Source of the DNA: a virus
Direction: 5' to 3' (one strand)
Virus record (IMG/VR): IMGVR_UViG_3300044994_000060
Coordinates: 1 to 33,252 of that record
DNA: 33,252 nucleotides
Position 1 is the stretch's first letter. Every line of letters starts with the position of its first letter. Below, in pieces: positions 11,956 to 19,435 of the stretch. A program made the translations under genes and the position numbers. The notes under the pieces were generated by a model. It ran no database searches. It was not told the DNA's origin and saw only the letters and a program-made list of their open reading frames with translations.

Positions 11956-12506
11956 AGAAGGTGTACGTGATCGGTTCCCTCAGGAACCCCGACGTGCCAT
12001 TCGTGGCCGCGCAGCTGCGTGAAGCAGGCTTCGACGTGTTCGACGACTGGTACGCTGCGGGCCCGGAGGCGGACGACCATTGGAAGAAGTACGAGGAGAG
12101 CCGCGGCCACACCTACGAGAAAGCGCTCGATGGGTTTGCCGCGGACCACGTCTTCAGCTACGACAAGTTCCACCTGGACTCGGCTGACGCCGCAGTCCTG
12201 GTCCTGCCGGCCGGGCGCTCGGCGCACCTGGAGGCTGGGTACATGATCGGCAAGGGCCGGCCCGTGTTCATCCTGCTGGACGAAGTCTCCGGGAACCTCC
12301 GTTGGGACGTGATGTACAAGTTCGCCGCCGGCGTGACGCGCGACATCTCCGTCATCGCGGAGGGCTTGAAGCGCGCCCTTGCGCCCGAGAACGATACGGC
12401 CCTGGGCCCACTCGCCACCCTGCTCAGCGAGCCCTTCCAGGCGCAGGGCCCAGCCCTCGGGGCCGCTGGCAACTGGCGTGACATCGCGCAGAAGGAGATT
12501 GAGTGA
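11952..12506 (+). CDS. Nucleoside 2-deoxyribosyltransferase-like protein
   Basis: A 184-residue protein, ATG 11952, with a Rossmann-like start VYVIGSLRN (4-12) and DVFDDWY (28-34). A C-terminal signature SADAAVLVLPAGRSAHLEAGYMIG places Glu94 where the nucleophile of deoxyribosyltransferases lies. The family exchanges bases between deoxynucleosides or cuts N-glycosidic bonds. In a phage it could recycle host nucleosides, make a modified base or act against nucleotide-signal defences. It is translationally coupled to helicase (upstream) and DNA polymerase (GTGA overlap downstream), so a replication-linked nucleotide role is likely. Substrate unknown. Confidence 0.75.
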   Translation: MKKVYVIGSLRNPDVPFVAAQLREAGFDVFDDWYAAGPEADDHWKKYEESRGHTYEKALDGFAADHVFSYDKFHLDSADAAVLVLPAGRSAHLEAGYMIGKGRPVFILLDEVSGNLRWDVMYKFAAGVTRDISVIAEGLKRALAPENDTALGPLATLLSEPFQAQGPALGAAGNWRDIAQKEIE

Positions 12507-14944
12507 GGTCCTGGGACATCGAGACTGGCACCCGCGCGAAGCTGAAGCGCAAGGCCAGCCCGTTCAACGCAGGCAACCACGTCGTGGTGCACGCATGGAA
12601 GGACCTGGCGCAGCCCAAGGTCCATGTGCGGTACTTCGGCAGGACGCCTCCGAAGCCGGGCTGGCTGGGCGAGGTCCTGGAGGGCACCAAGCTGCTCGCC
12701 GGGTTCAACATCAAGTTCGACCTGCTACACGCCCTGCAGTGCCCGGTGAACCTGGGGCTGTGGATGGAGTGGGTCGCCAACGGCGGCCAGGTGTGGGACT
12801 GCCAGCTGGCCGAGTACCTGCTCAACGGCATGGGCCGCGCAGACCACATGCTGTCGATGGACGAGGTCGCTCCGCGCTACGGTGGCAGCCTCAAGGTGGA
12901 CGAGGTCAAGGCCCTGTGGGCGGCCGGAGTCCAGACCGAGGACATCGACCCGGGCCTGCTGGAGCGCTACCTGGCCGGCGGCCCCGACGAGGACGGGGTC
13001 GAGCAGCCCGGCGACATCGGCAACACCGAGGCCATCGCACTGGCGCAGATCAGGCGGGCCCGCGAAGCCGGGCAGCTCAAGAGCATCATGCTCAACATGG
13101 GCGCGCTCCTGTTCAGCGTCGAGGCCGAGCGCAACGGCATGTACGTGGACATGGAGCTGGGCCTCAAGCTGGCCGAGGAGCTGCAGGCCAAGGTCCAGGA
13201 GCTGAGCGCGAAGCTCAACAGCTTCCTGCCCGCGCTGCCTGAAGGCTTCGAGTTCAAGTGGTCCAGCCGGCACCACAAGTCGGCGCTGATCTTCGGCGGC
13301 ACGATCCACTACCCGCGCCGGGAATGGCAACTGGCGGACGGTTCGTGGACGTTCGAGGCCCCTCCGCCGGCCGACATGGTCGGCTCCAGCCTGTACCCAG
13401 AGTTCGCCTACGCCCAGAAGGACGAGACGCACTACGTCCTGGAGGACGGCACCACGGCCGAGTGCTCGTGGTGGGAGCGCTGCCGGGACACGGAGTGGCA
13501 GGGCAGCCCGCCGCCCGGCAAAGACCGGGCCGTGTTCAAGGGCGGGAAGAACGCCGGCGAGCCGAAGACGAAGAAGGTCAAGGCCCCGGACTACTCCAAG
13601 CCCAAGAGCCGCATGGGCACCGGGAAGTTCACGTTCCCGGGCTTCACACGTCCGAAGCCTGAGTGGGAAACGTCTGAGCCTGGCGTGTACTCCGTGAACG
13701 ACGAGATCATCGAGGAGCTGGGCTCACGCAACATCCCGTTCCTCAACGCCCTGGCTGAACTGCAGGCGGCGGCCAAGGACCTCGGCACGTACTTCATCGT
13801 GCGCGACGAATCCGGCGGCGCCAAGGGGATGCTGTCCCTGGTGGACACCGACGGTGTCGTGCACCACAAGATCAACCACAACAGCACGGTCACCGGCCGC
13901 CTGAGCAGCAGCGACCCGAACCTGCAGAACCTGCCGAAGGGCAGCAAGTCCGACGTCAAGCGCGTCTTCGTGTCCCGCTTCGGGCCCGATGGCAAGATCG
14001 TCCAGTCGGACTACAAGTCCCTGGAGGTCTACGTCCAGGCGATCCTGACGGAGTGCGCGCAGCTGGTCGCCGACTTGAAGGCCGGCCTGGACATGCACGT
14101 CAAGCGCCTGGCCCTGAAGGAGGGGATGCCGTACGACGAGGTCCTGAAGCTCTGCAAGGGGGACGGGGACACGCCTCCGGACCCCGAGTGGGACAAGAAG
14201 CGGACGGCAGCGAAGGTCATCTCGTTCCAGCGGGCCTATGGCGCCGGCGCTCCCAAGATCGCGGCCAGCACTGGCCTGCCGGTCGAGGACATCGCCGCCA
14301 TGATCCTCGCGGAAGACGAGGAGTACCCGGAGATCGAGGAGTACTACCGGGCCCTGACCCGCACCCTGGAGGAGAACCGCAGGCCGACCGGCCGCGCGAT
14401 ACCGCACCCGGAGGCCAAGGGGGTCATGTGCCACCTGGGCGAATCCACCTTCCGCACGCCGGACGGCAAGCTCTACAAGTACCAGGAGCAGCCGGTTCCC
14501 GAGTTCGCGCTGAAGCGCGGCAAGACGAGCGGGTTCTCCCCGACCGAGATCAAGAACTACGTCGTGCAGGGCACGGGCGGCGAGTGGATGAAGGCGGCCA
14601 TGTGGCTGCTGGTCCGGGCCTTCTACGCCCGCAAGAACTTCGACGGCAAGGCCTTGCTGGTCAACACCGTGCACGATTCCGCGATGGCCGACGTGCACCC
14701 GGACGTGGCCTTCGAGGCAGCTGCCCTGATCCATGCTTGCATGGAGGCCGCTTCCGACCTGATGGCCTGGCACTTCAGCTGGGACATCGCCCTCCCTGTG
14801 CCCTCGGACACGACCTGGGGGCAGTCCATGATCGAAGAACTCCCAATCCCCGGCATCAACTCCCGGGCCGCTGAGCTGCGCGCGGAACTGCGCGCCACGT
14901 ACATGAAGGGCTTCGTGCCCAACTACCTGAAGGGAATCCAATGA
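12503..14944 (+). CDS. Family A DNA polymerase with 3'-5' exonuclease
   Basis: An 813-residue replicative polymerase, longer than T7 gp5 (704). The N-terminal proofreading domain shows WDIETG (Asp5, Glu7), NIKFD (Asp73) and VWD (Asp99). The polymerase domain shows NHNSTVTGRLSSSDPNLQNLP, motif A IVQSDYKSLE with Asp503, motif B KVISFQRAYGAG and motif C VHDS with Asp725. A Lys/Pro-rich stretch near residues 350-390 may be an insertion compared with T7. The start is GTG 12503 (GTGA overlap) with AAGGAG at 12492-12497. Whether it uses host thioredoxin like T7 cannot be told. Confidence 0.95.
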   Translation: MRSWDIETGTRAKLKRKASPFNAGNHVVVHAWKDLAQPKVHVRYFGRTPPKPGWLGEVLEGTKLLAGFNIKFDLLHALQCPVNLGLWMEWVANGGQVWDCQLAEYLLNGMGRADHMLSMDEVAPRYGGSLKVDEVKALWAAGVQTEDIDPGLLERYLAGGPDEDGVEQPGDIGNTEAIALAQIRRAREAGQLKSIMLNMGALLFSVEAERNGMYVDMELGLKLAEELQAKVQELSAKLNSFLPALPEGFEFKWSSRHHKSALIFGGTIHYPRREWQLADGSWTFEAPPPADMVGSSLYPEFAYAQKDETHYVLEDGTTAECSWWERCRDTEWQGSPPPGKDRAVFKGGKNAGEPKTKKVKAPDYSKPKSRMGTGKFTFPGFTRPKPEWETSEPGVYSVNDEIIEELGSRNIPFLNALAELQAAAKDLGTYFIVRDESGGAKGMLSLVDTDGVVHHKINHNSTVTGRLSSSDPNLQNLPKGSKSDVKRVFVSRFGPDGKIVQSDYKSLEVYVQAILTECAQLVADLKAGLDMHVKRLALKEGMPYDEVLKLCKGDGDTPPDPEWDKKRTAAKVISFQRAYGAGAPKIAASTGLPVEDIAAMILAEDEEYPEIEEYYRALTRTLEENRRPTGRAIPHPEAKGVMCHLGESTFRTPDGKLYKYQEQPVPEFALKRGKTSGFSPTEIKNYVVQGTGGEWMKAAMWLLVRAFYARKNFDGKALLVNTVHDSAMADVHPDVAFEAAALIHACMEAASDLMAWHFSWDIALPVPSDTTWGQSMIEELPIPGINSRAAELRAELRATYMKGFVPNYLKGIQ

Positions 14945-15774
14945 GCATCGACTACACCAAGCTGGGCGCCGCCGTCGCCGCCGAGAACAACATCGACATG
15001 ACCAAGCCCCAACGCGGGGGCAGCGGCGACTACGTCCCGCCGGCGGCCGGCCGTTGCCGGCTCCGCTTCGTCGGCTACGTCGAGCTTGGCCGCCACGAGG
15101 AGAAGTACATGGGCCAGCCGAAGGTCGCGGACAAGGTCCGGCTGTTCTTCGAGCTGAGCGGCAAGAACCACCAGCCCCGCGAGTTCGAGGGCAAGAAGGT
15201 GCCGCACGTTATCAGCTTCGAGATGACGTACTCCCTCAACGAGAAGTCCAACTTCTTCAAGCTGTTCCAGCGCATGAACTACGCCGGCGACGCGGTGCAC
15301 ATGGTGCAGCTGCTGGGCCGCGCCTACCTGGGCGAGGTCGTGCACCGGAAGTACAAGCGAGCGGACGGCAGCGAGGGCGTGGCGGCCGAGCTGCAAGACA
15401 AGGCTCGCGGCTTCCTGATCGAGCCGCCGCGCGTCCTGGACTCCGAGACCGACACGCTCGTCGAGGTCAAGGTGGCCGAGCCGCTGAGCCCGATCAAGGT
15501 GTTCGTGTGGGCCAAGCCCGACAAGCTGCAGTGGGACTCGATCTTCGTGGACGGCGAGTGGGAGGCCGTGACCGACGACAGCGGCAAGGTCATCAAGCCG
15601 GCCAAGTCCAAGAACGTGTACCAGGAGAAGATTCGCGCCGCCCTGAACTTCAAGGGCAGCCCGATCCACGCCCTGCTCAGCGGCGCCGGCGACGACGACC
15701 TGGACATCCCCGAGGCGCAGGACGGCGCTGACGCCCTGAACGGCCTGGCCGACGAAGACGGCATCCCGTACTGA
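14941..15774 (+). CDS. Putative single-stranded DNA-binding protein
   Basis: A 277-residue protein starting ATG 14941 (ATGA overlap with polymerase). The body is basic and aromatic-rich with beta-like strands (RCRLRFVGYVELG, KVRLFFELSG, HVISFEMTYSL), compatible with an OB-fold. The last 30 residues are strongly acidic (DDDLDIPEAQDG...ADEDGIPY) and end in an aromatic residue, the tail style of T7 gp2.5 and bacterial SSB. Proteins at this place, between polymerase and exonuclease, are standard in phiKMV relatives. The SSB call rests on tail and position, not on a clear motif. Confidence 0.6.
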   Translation: MSIDYTKLGAAVAAENNIDMTKPQRGGSGDYVPPAAGRCRLRFVGYVELGRHEEKYMGQPKVADKVRLFFELSGKNHQPREFEGKKVPHVISFEMTYSLNEKSNFFKLFQRMNYAGDAVHMVQLLGRAYLGEVVHRKYKRADGSEGVAAELQDKARGFLIEPPRVLDSETDTLVEVKVAEPLSPIKVFVWAKPDKLQWDSIFVDGEWEAVTDDSGKVIKPAKSKNVYQEKIRAALNFKGSPIHALLSGAGDDDLDIPEAQDGADALNGLADEDGIPY

Positions 15775-16706
15775 TGGACAAGGCCCTGCTCGACAGCATC
15801 GAAGCAGCGGCAGCGGCGGCACCGATGGTCCGAGCGGCCTCGGTGCCCGGCCGCGTGCTGTTCGCTGACGGCGACGGGCTGGCGTACTCGTGCGCCGGCT
15901 CGGACGCCACCGACCCCGGTGAGGCCCGGGACCGCCTGTTGCTCCGCCTTGACGAGGCCCGCCGGGCCAGCGGCGCCAGCGACGTGGTAGTCCTACTCAC
16001 CGGCCAATCCTCGCACAAGGGCTTCCGGTACGCCGTGGCCGCCCGCGCGCCGTACCAAGGCAAACGCGCCAGTTCCCGCCGGCCGCGGAACTGGGAGTAC
16101 CTGCGGCGCCTCATGGAGGACGGGGACATCCCGTTCCCGGTGGACATCACGTTCACGTCCGAGGCAGACGACCTGTTCGCCAAGCACTCCAGGGCGCACG
16201 GCTGGGACAAGACGGTCATCTACACCGAAGACAAGGACATGCGCATGGTGCCAGGCCTGCACCTGGACTGGAAGGACTACGTCATGCACCCGCTGCCCGA
16301 GGGGACGTTCGAGTCCGAGTTCAACGGCAAGGTGTACGGCGAGAAATGGTTCTGGCTGCAGTGTCTGCAGGGTGACCCGACCGACAACATCCCTGGCCTG
16401 CCCTTCTTCCGGGCGCACGAAGGCGCCAAGCTGGCGCGTGTGGGCCCGGTGACAGCGGCCCAGGCGCTGGCGCCGGCGACCTGCCGGGGCGAAGCGCTGG
16501 AGATCGTCCTGGGCATGTACGATTCCTTCTACGACAACGGCCGGGCTGAGGTCGAGCTGCTGGAGCAGGGCATCCTGCTGTGGATGCGGAACGACCAGCA
16601 GTCCTGGTTCCTCAACGTGTGCCAGGACGGCAACCCGATGGAGGCCCTGCGAGTGTCGTCCTTCGAGATCGTGGAGCGAGTTCACAGGAGCGTGGGATGT
16701 CACTGA
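15774..16706 (+). CDS. 5'-3' exonuclease (flap/FEN family)
   Basis: A 310-residue nuclease, ATG 15774 overlapping the previous stop by one base. Metal-binding acidic residues of the FEN/PIN fold are visible: Asp32 and Asp34 (LFADGDGLAY), Asp153 and Asp155 (YTEDKDMRM), Asp201 and Asp204 (GDPTDNIPGL). The last motif begins the helix-turn-helix typical of T7 gp6. It would remove RNA primers, break down host DNA and aid recombination. Its 3' end overlaps the endonuclease VII start by 10 bases. Confidence 0.9.
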   Translation: MDKALLDSIEAAAAAAPMVRAASVPGRVLFADGDGLAYSCAGSDATDPGEARDRLLLRLDEARRASGASDVVVLLTGQSSHKGFRYAVAARAPYQGKRASSRRPRNWEYLRRLMEDGDIPFPVDITFTSEADDLFAKHSRAHGWDKTVIYTEDKDMRMVPGLHLDWKDYVMHPLPEGTFESEFNGKVYGEKWFWLQCLQGDPTDNIPGLPFFRAHEGAKLARVGPVTAAQALAPATCRGEALEIVLGMYDSFYDNGRAEVELLEQGILLWMRNDQQSWFLNVCQDGNPMEALRVSSFEIVERVHRSVGCH

Positions 16707-17080
16707 GGAAGCTGAAGTACTCGGAGGTCGCCGCCGTGCGCCAGGAGCTGCTGCTCAAGCAGAAGCGGGTGTGCGGGGTGTGCCGGGGCCTGATCGCCGA
16801 CGAGGACGCCGTGCTGGACCACGACCACGATACCGGCGCGATTCGTGGGGTACTGCACAGATCGTGCAACGCCCTGCTGGGCAAGATCGAGAACAACTAC
16901 CGGAGGTACGGGGTCAAGAACCTGGCCGCCTTCCTACAGGGCGCGCCCAGCTACCTGCAGAAGCACCAGACCAACCGTACCGGGCTGCTGCATCCGACGC
17001 ACAAGACGCCTGAGGAGAAGCGCCTCGCCCGTAACGAGAAGGCCCGCAAGGCACGGGCCGCACGCAAAGGAACGAAGTGA
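16697..17080 (+). CDS. Recombination endonuclease VII (HNH/His-Me)
   Basis: A 127-residue Holliday-junction or branch-cutting nuclease, ATG 16697. Zinc ligands CGVC (26-29) pair with a later Cys57 region. The core DHDHDTGAIRGVLHRSCNALLG (41-62) contains the His-Asp-His and Asn58 active site of T4 endonuclease VII-type enzymes. The C-terminus is very Lys/Arg-rich. It would trim branched concatemers before packaging. In T7 the same role is filled by the unrelated gp3. The longer frame upstream overlaps the exonuclease, so ATG 16697 is chosen. Confidence 0.92.
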   Translation: MSLRKLKYSEVAAVRQELLLKQKRVCGVCRGLIADEDAVLDHDHDTGAIRGVLHRSCNALLGKIENNYRRYGVKNLAAFLQGAPSYLQKHQTNRTGLLHPTHKTPEEKRLARNEKARKARAARKGTK

Positions 17081-17865
17081 GCGAACCCAAGATCGGACTG
17101 ATCGACATCGAGACCGCGCCCATCGGGGCCAGCGTGTGGGGCCTGTTCGACCAGAACGTCGGCCTGAACCAAATTCACCAGGAGTGGAGCATCCTTAGCT
17201 TCTGCTACAAGCGGCTCGGCGCCCCGCGCAAGGAGCTGATCTACCTGGACACCAGCAAGGAGAAGGACGTCCGGAACGACTCCGCCATCGTCGCCAAGCT
17301 GTGGGAGATCATGGACGCCGACGACTTCCTGATCGCGCAGAACGGGAAGCGATTCGACCTCCGCAAGATCAGGGCCCGGATGCTGATGCACGGGATGCCG
17401 CCGCCGGCGCCGGTGAAGGTCATCGACACCATGCTCATGGCGAGGGAAGTCGCCGCGTTCACCAGCAACAAGCTGGAGTGGCTGAGCACGTACCTGAGCC
17501 GTGTGAAGAAGTCCTCGCACCGCCAGTTCCCCGGCTTCGAGCTGTGGTCCGAGTGTCTGGCGGGGAACCAGAAGGCGTGGGATGCCATGCGCCGGTACAA
17601 CATCCCGGACGTGCTGGCGATGGAGGAAGTGTACCTGCGGCTGCGGCCGTGGGTGGCTAACCACCCGAACGTCGCTGCGCATGTGGACGACGAAGAACCC
17701 AGGTGCCCGCGCTGCGGCAGCACCGAGGTTACCAGGCGCGGCTACGCCTACACCAACGTGGGCAAGTACCCCCGGTACCACTGCAACTCCTGCCTCGGCT
17801 GGTCACGCGGCAGGTACTCCGAGGCGTCCCTGGGCAAGCGCAAGGCCACCCTGGCCTCCATCTGA
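17077..17865 (+). CDS. RNase H-fold exonuclease with zinc ribbon
   Basis: A 262-residue protein starting at GTG 17077 (GTGA overlap). DEDD-type exonuclease motifs: IDIETAP (Asp10, Glu12), AQNGKRFD (Asp94), VIDTM (Asp117) and YNIPDVLAME (Asp178). Residues 210-239 form a Cys4 zinc ribbon (CPRC ... CNSC), an added nucleic-acid-binding module. Since the polymerase has its own proofreading domain, this is a second 3'-5' nuclease, perhaps for repair or host DNA breakdown. Similar proteins are annotated in other T7-like phages. Confidence 0.8.
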   Translation: MSEPKIGLIDIETAPIGASVWGLFDQNVGLNQIHQEWSILSFCYKRLGAPRKELIYLDTSKEKDVRNDSAIVAKLWEIMDADDFLIAQNGKRFDLRKIRARMLMHGMPPPAPVKVIDTMLMAREVAAFTSNKLEWLSTYLSRVKKSSHRQFPGFELWSECLAGNQKAWDAMRRYNIPDVLAMEEVYLRLRPWVANHPNVAAHVDDEEPRCPRCGSTEVTRRGYAYTNVGKYPRYHCNSCLGWSRGRYSEASLGKRKATLASI

Positions 17866-17875
17866 GGAGAACGGT

Positions 17876-18307
17876 ATGGACTACACCGACACCCTGTACC
17901 CGAACGTCGGCCGCGGGCCGGGGCCGGACGAGCTGCCCGCCCTCCAGACGGAGGTGCCCGGCCGCAAGGACGACAACGGCAAGCTGGACATCACCCTGCT
18001 GTTCGACGACCTGCCACACGCCCTGGAGGCGGTGACCGAGGTCCTGCAGTGGGCCGTCACGAAGAAGCAGCCCGTGCCCTACGAGCGCGGGTCCTGGCAG
18101 GGCGTCGAGCCGTTCCAGCTGAGGTACCGGGCGGCCCAGCTCCGGCACATGCTGGACGCGGCCAAAGAAGCGAAGATGACAGGGGTGCCCGCGCACCTGA
18201 CCCGGGACAAGGAGACCGGCCTGCTTCAACTGGCGCACGTCGCAACCGGCGCCATGTTCCAGCTGGAGATGGCGATCAGGGAGCTGCAGTCATGCAAGAC
18301 CACCTGA
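17876..18307 (+). CDS. Putative dATP/dGTP diphosphohydrolase-like protein (DUF5664 type)
   Basis: A 143-residue protein, ATG 17876, GAGGAGA at 17865-17871. The pattern GRKDDNGKLDITLLFDDLPHALEAVTEVLQWA (29-60), then GSWQGVEPF, YRAAQLRHM and DKETGLLQLAHVATGAMFQLE, resembles the family formerly DUF5664. That family is now listed as an N-terminal dATP/dGTP diphosphohydrolase domain and is related to MazG-like helical enzymes. It would act on the dNTP pool. No PurZ or special Z-type polymerase is present here, so a 2-aminoadenine genome is not implied. The assignment is from memory of the family pattern. Confidence 0.6.
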   Translation: MDYTDTLYPNVGRGPGPDELPALQTEVPGRKDDNGKLDITLLFDDLPHALEAVTEVLQWAVTKKQPVPYERGSWQGVEPFQLRYRAAQLRHMLDAAKEAKMTGVPAHLTRDKETGLLQLAHVATGAMFQLEMAIRELQSCKTT

Positions 18308-18558
18308 CCGACCACCCGCTGGCGCTGACCCTGGCCGTGGTCATCGACGCCTACACGTTTGACGTTCCGGAGGAAGCCCTGGAGCGGCACATCTACCTGG
18401 CCTTGGACGATTTCTTGCCCAACTGGCCGGACGAGCGGCTGGCTGACCTGTACTCCAGGCTGGTCGAGTCCGTGGAGTTCCGAGACACCTTTTCGGAACT
18501 CTACCGAAAGGTCAACGACGCCCTGAACCGTAGCGACGAGGAGTACTTCCGTGAGTGA
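18292..18558 (+). CDS. Unknown small acidic protein
   Basis: An 88-residue acidic helical protein, ATG 18292, overlapping the previous gene by 16 bases and the ligase start by 8. A run of helices with many Asp and Glu (FDVPEEALERHIYLALDDFLPNWPDERLADLYSRL) is seen. No motif. Tight overlap on both sides makes it a genuine member of the replication operon. Confidence 0.7.
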   Translation: MQDHLTDHPLALTLAVVIDAYTFDVPEEALERHIYLALDDFLPNWPDERLADLYSRLVESVEFRDTFSELYRKVNDALNRSDEEYFRE

Positions 18559-19435
18559 ATACCGCATCCTGAAGGCTGTGGAGTACGACAAGCTGTCCGC
18601 CAGTACCCGCAAGGAGTACCCGTCCCTGAAGTCCATGGTGGCGGCCGGCTGGGACTGCCAGCCGAAGTACGACGGCGTGTTCGGCATGGTCCGAGTCCCG
18701 GAGGACGGGGAGGAGTGGCGCATCGAGACCCGGACGGGGCAACCGATCCTGTCTTGCCAGCACATCCTGGAGGGGATCAAGGGCCTGGGCCTGGCGCCAG
18801 GCACCCTGCTGCTCGGCGAGCTGTGGGTACCCAACACGCCTCAGGCGAAGATCAGCGGGATGGTCCGCAGCTACGATCTGCAGACGGACCTGGACTTCGT
18901 GCTGTTCGACATGGTTCGGGACCCGGCTGATCCGTACTGGTTCCGCTACTCCCAGCTCCAGTCCCTGTGCCCGCAGTTGGGCCTCGGTGGGCCCGGCGAC
19001 TCCCTGTTCTACACACTCAGCTTCTGGTCGGAGCACATGGACCCGGAGGAGGAATCGAGGTACTGGGCCGAGGAAATTGGGTATGACGGGATCATTCTCC
19101 GAGACCCCGAGGCCCCGTACACCACCGGCCTTGCCAAGGCGGGGCAGATCGTGAAGGTCAAGCCTACCCTCACAATCGACCTCGCCGTTGTAGGGGTGGA
19201 GGAGGGCAAAGGGAAGCACGCCTGCAAGATGGGCGCCCTGCTGCTGAAGCTCGGGGACAAGGTGCAGCGCGTGGGCACCGGCTTCTCCGACGCCGAGCGT
19301 GACTACTGGTTCAACGCCCCGCTGGACCCGGCACCTATCGTCGAGATCGAGTACATGGGGATGACCGAGGCCGGCCTGCTCCGGGAGCCCAGGTTCAAGG
19401 GGCAGCGGTTCGACAAGGAGCGGCCCGACGCATGA
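18551..19435 (+). CDS. ATP-dependent DNA ligase
   Basis: A 294-residue ligase starting at GTG 18551, with GAGGAG at 18538-18543. The adenylated lysine motif is KYDG (Lys39-Gly42). Motif III is LLGELWV (Glu90), IIIa is FVLFDMV, IV is EEIGYDGIILRD and V is QIVKVKP. This is near the size of compact phage ligases (T7 gp1.3 is 359 residues), with an OB domain in the last 90 residues. It seals nicks in replication. The stop overlaps the RNA polymerase start by 4 bases. Confidence 0.92.
   Translation: MSEYRILKAVEYDKLSASTRKEYPSLKSMVAAGWDCQPKYDGVFGMVRVPEDGEEWRIETRTGQPILSCQHILEGIKGLGLAPGTLLLGELWVPNTPQAKISGMVRSYDLQTDLDFVLFDMVRDPADPYWFRYSQLQSLCPQLGLGGPGDSLFYTLSFWSEHMDPEEESRYWAEEIGYDGIILRDPEAPYTTGLAKAGQIVKVKPTLTIDLAVVGVEEGKGKHACKMGALLLKLGDKVQRVGTGFSDAERDYWFNAPLDPAPIVEIEYMGMTEAGLLREPRFKGQRFDKERPDA

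Noticed and set aside
17876-18307. Evidence for a 2-aminoadenine (Z) genome
   Set aside because: The diphosphohydrolase-like gene alone is not enough. No PurZ and no Z-type polymerase were found in the window.
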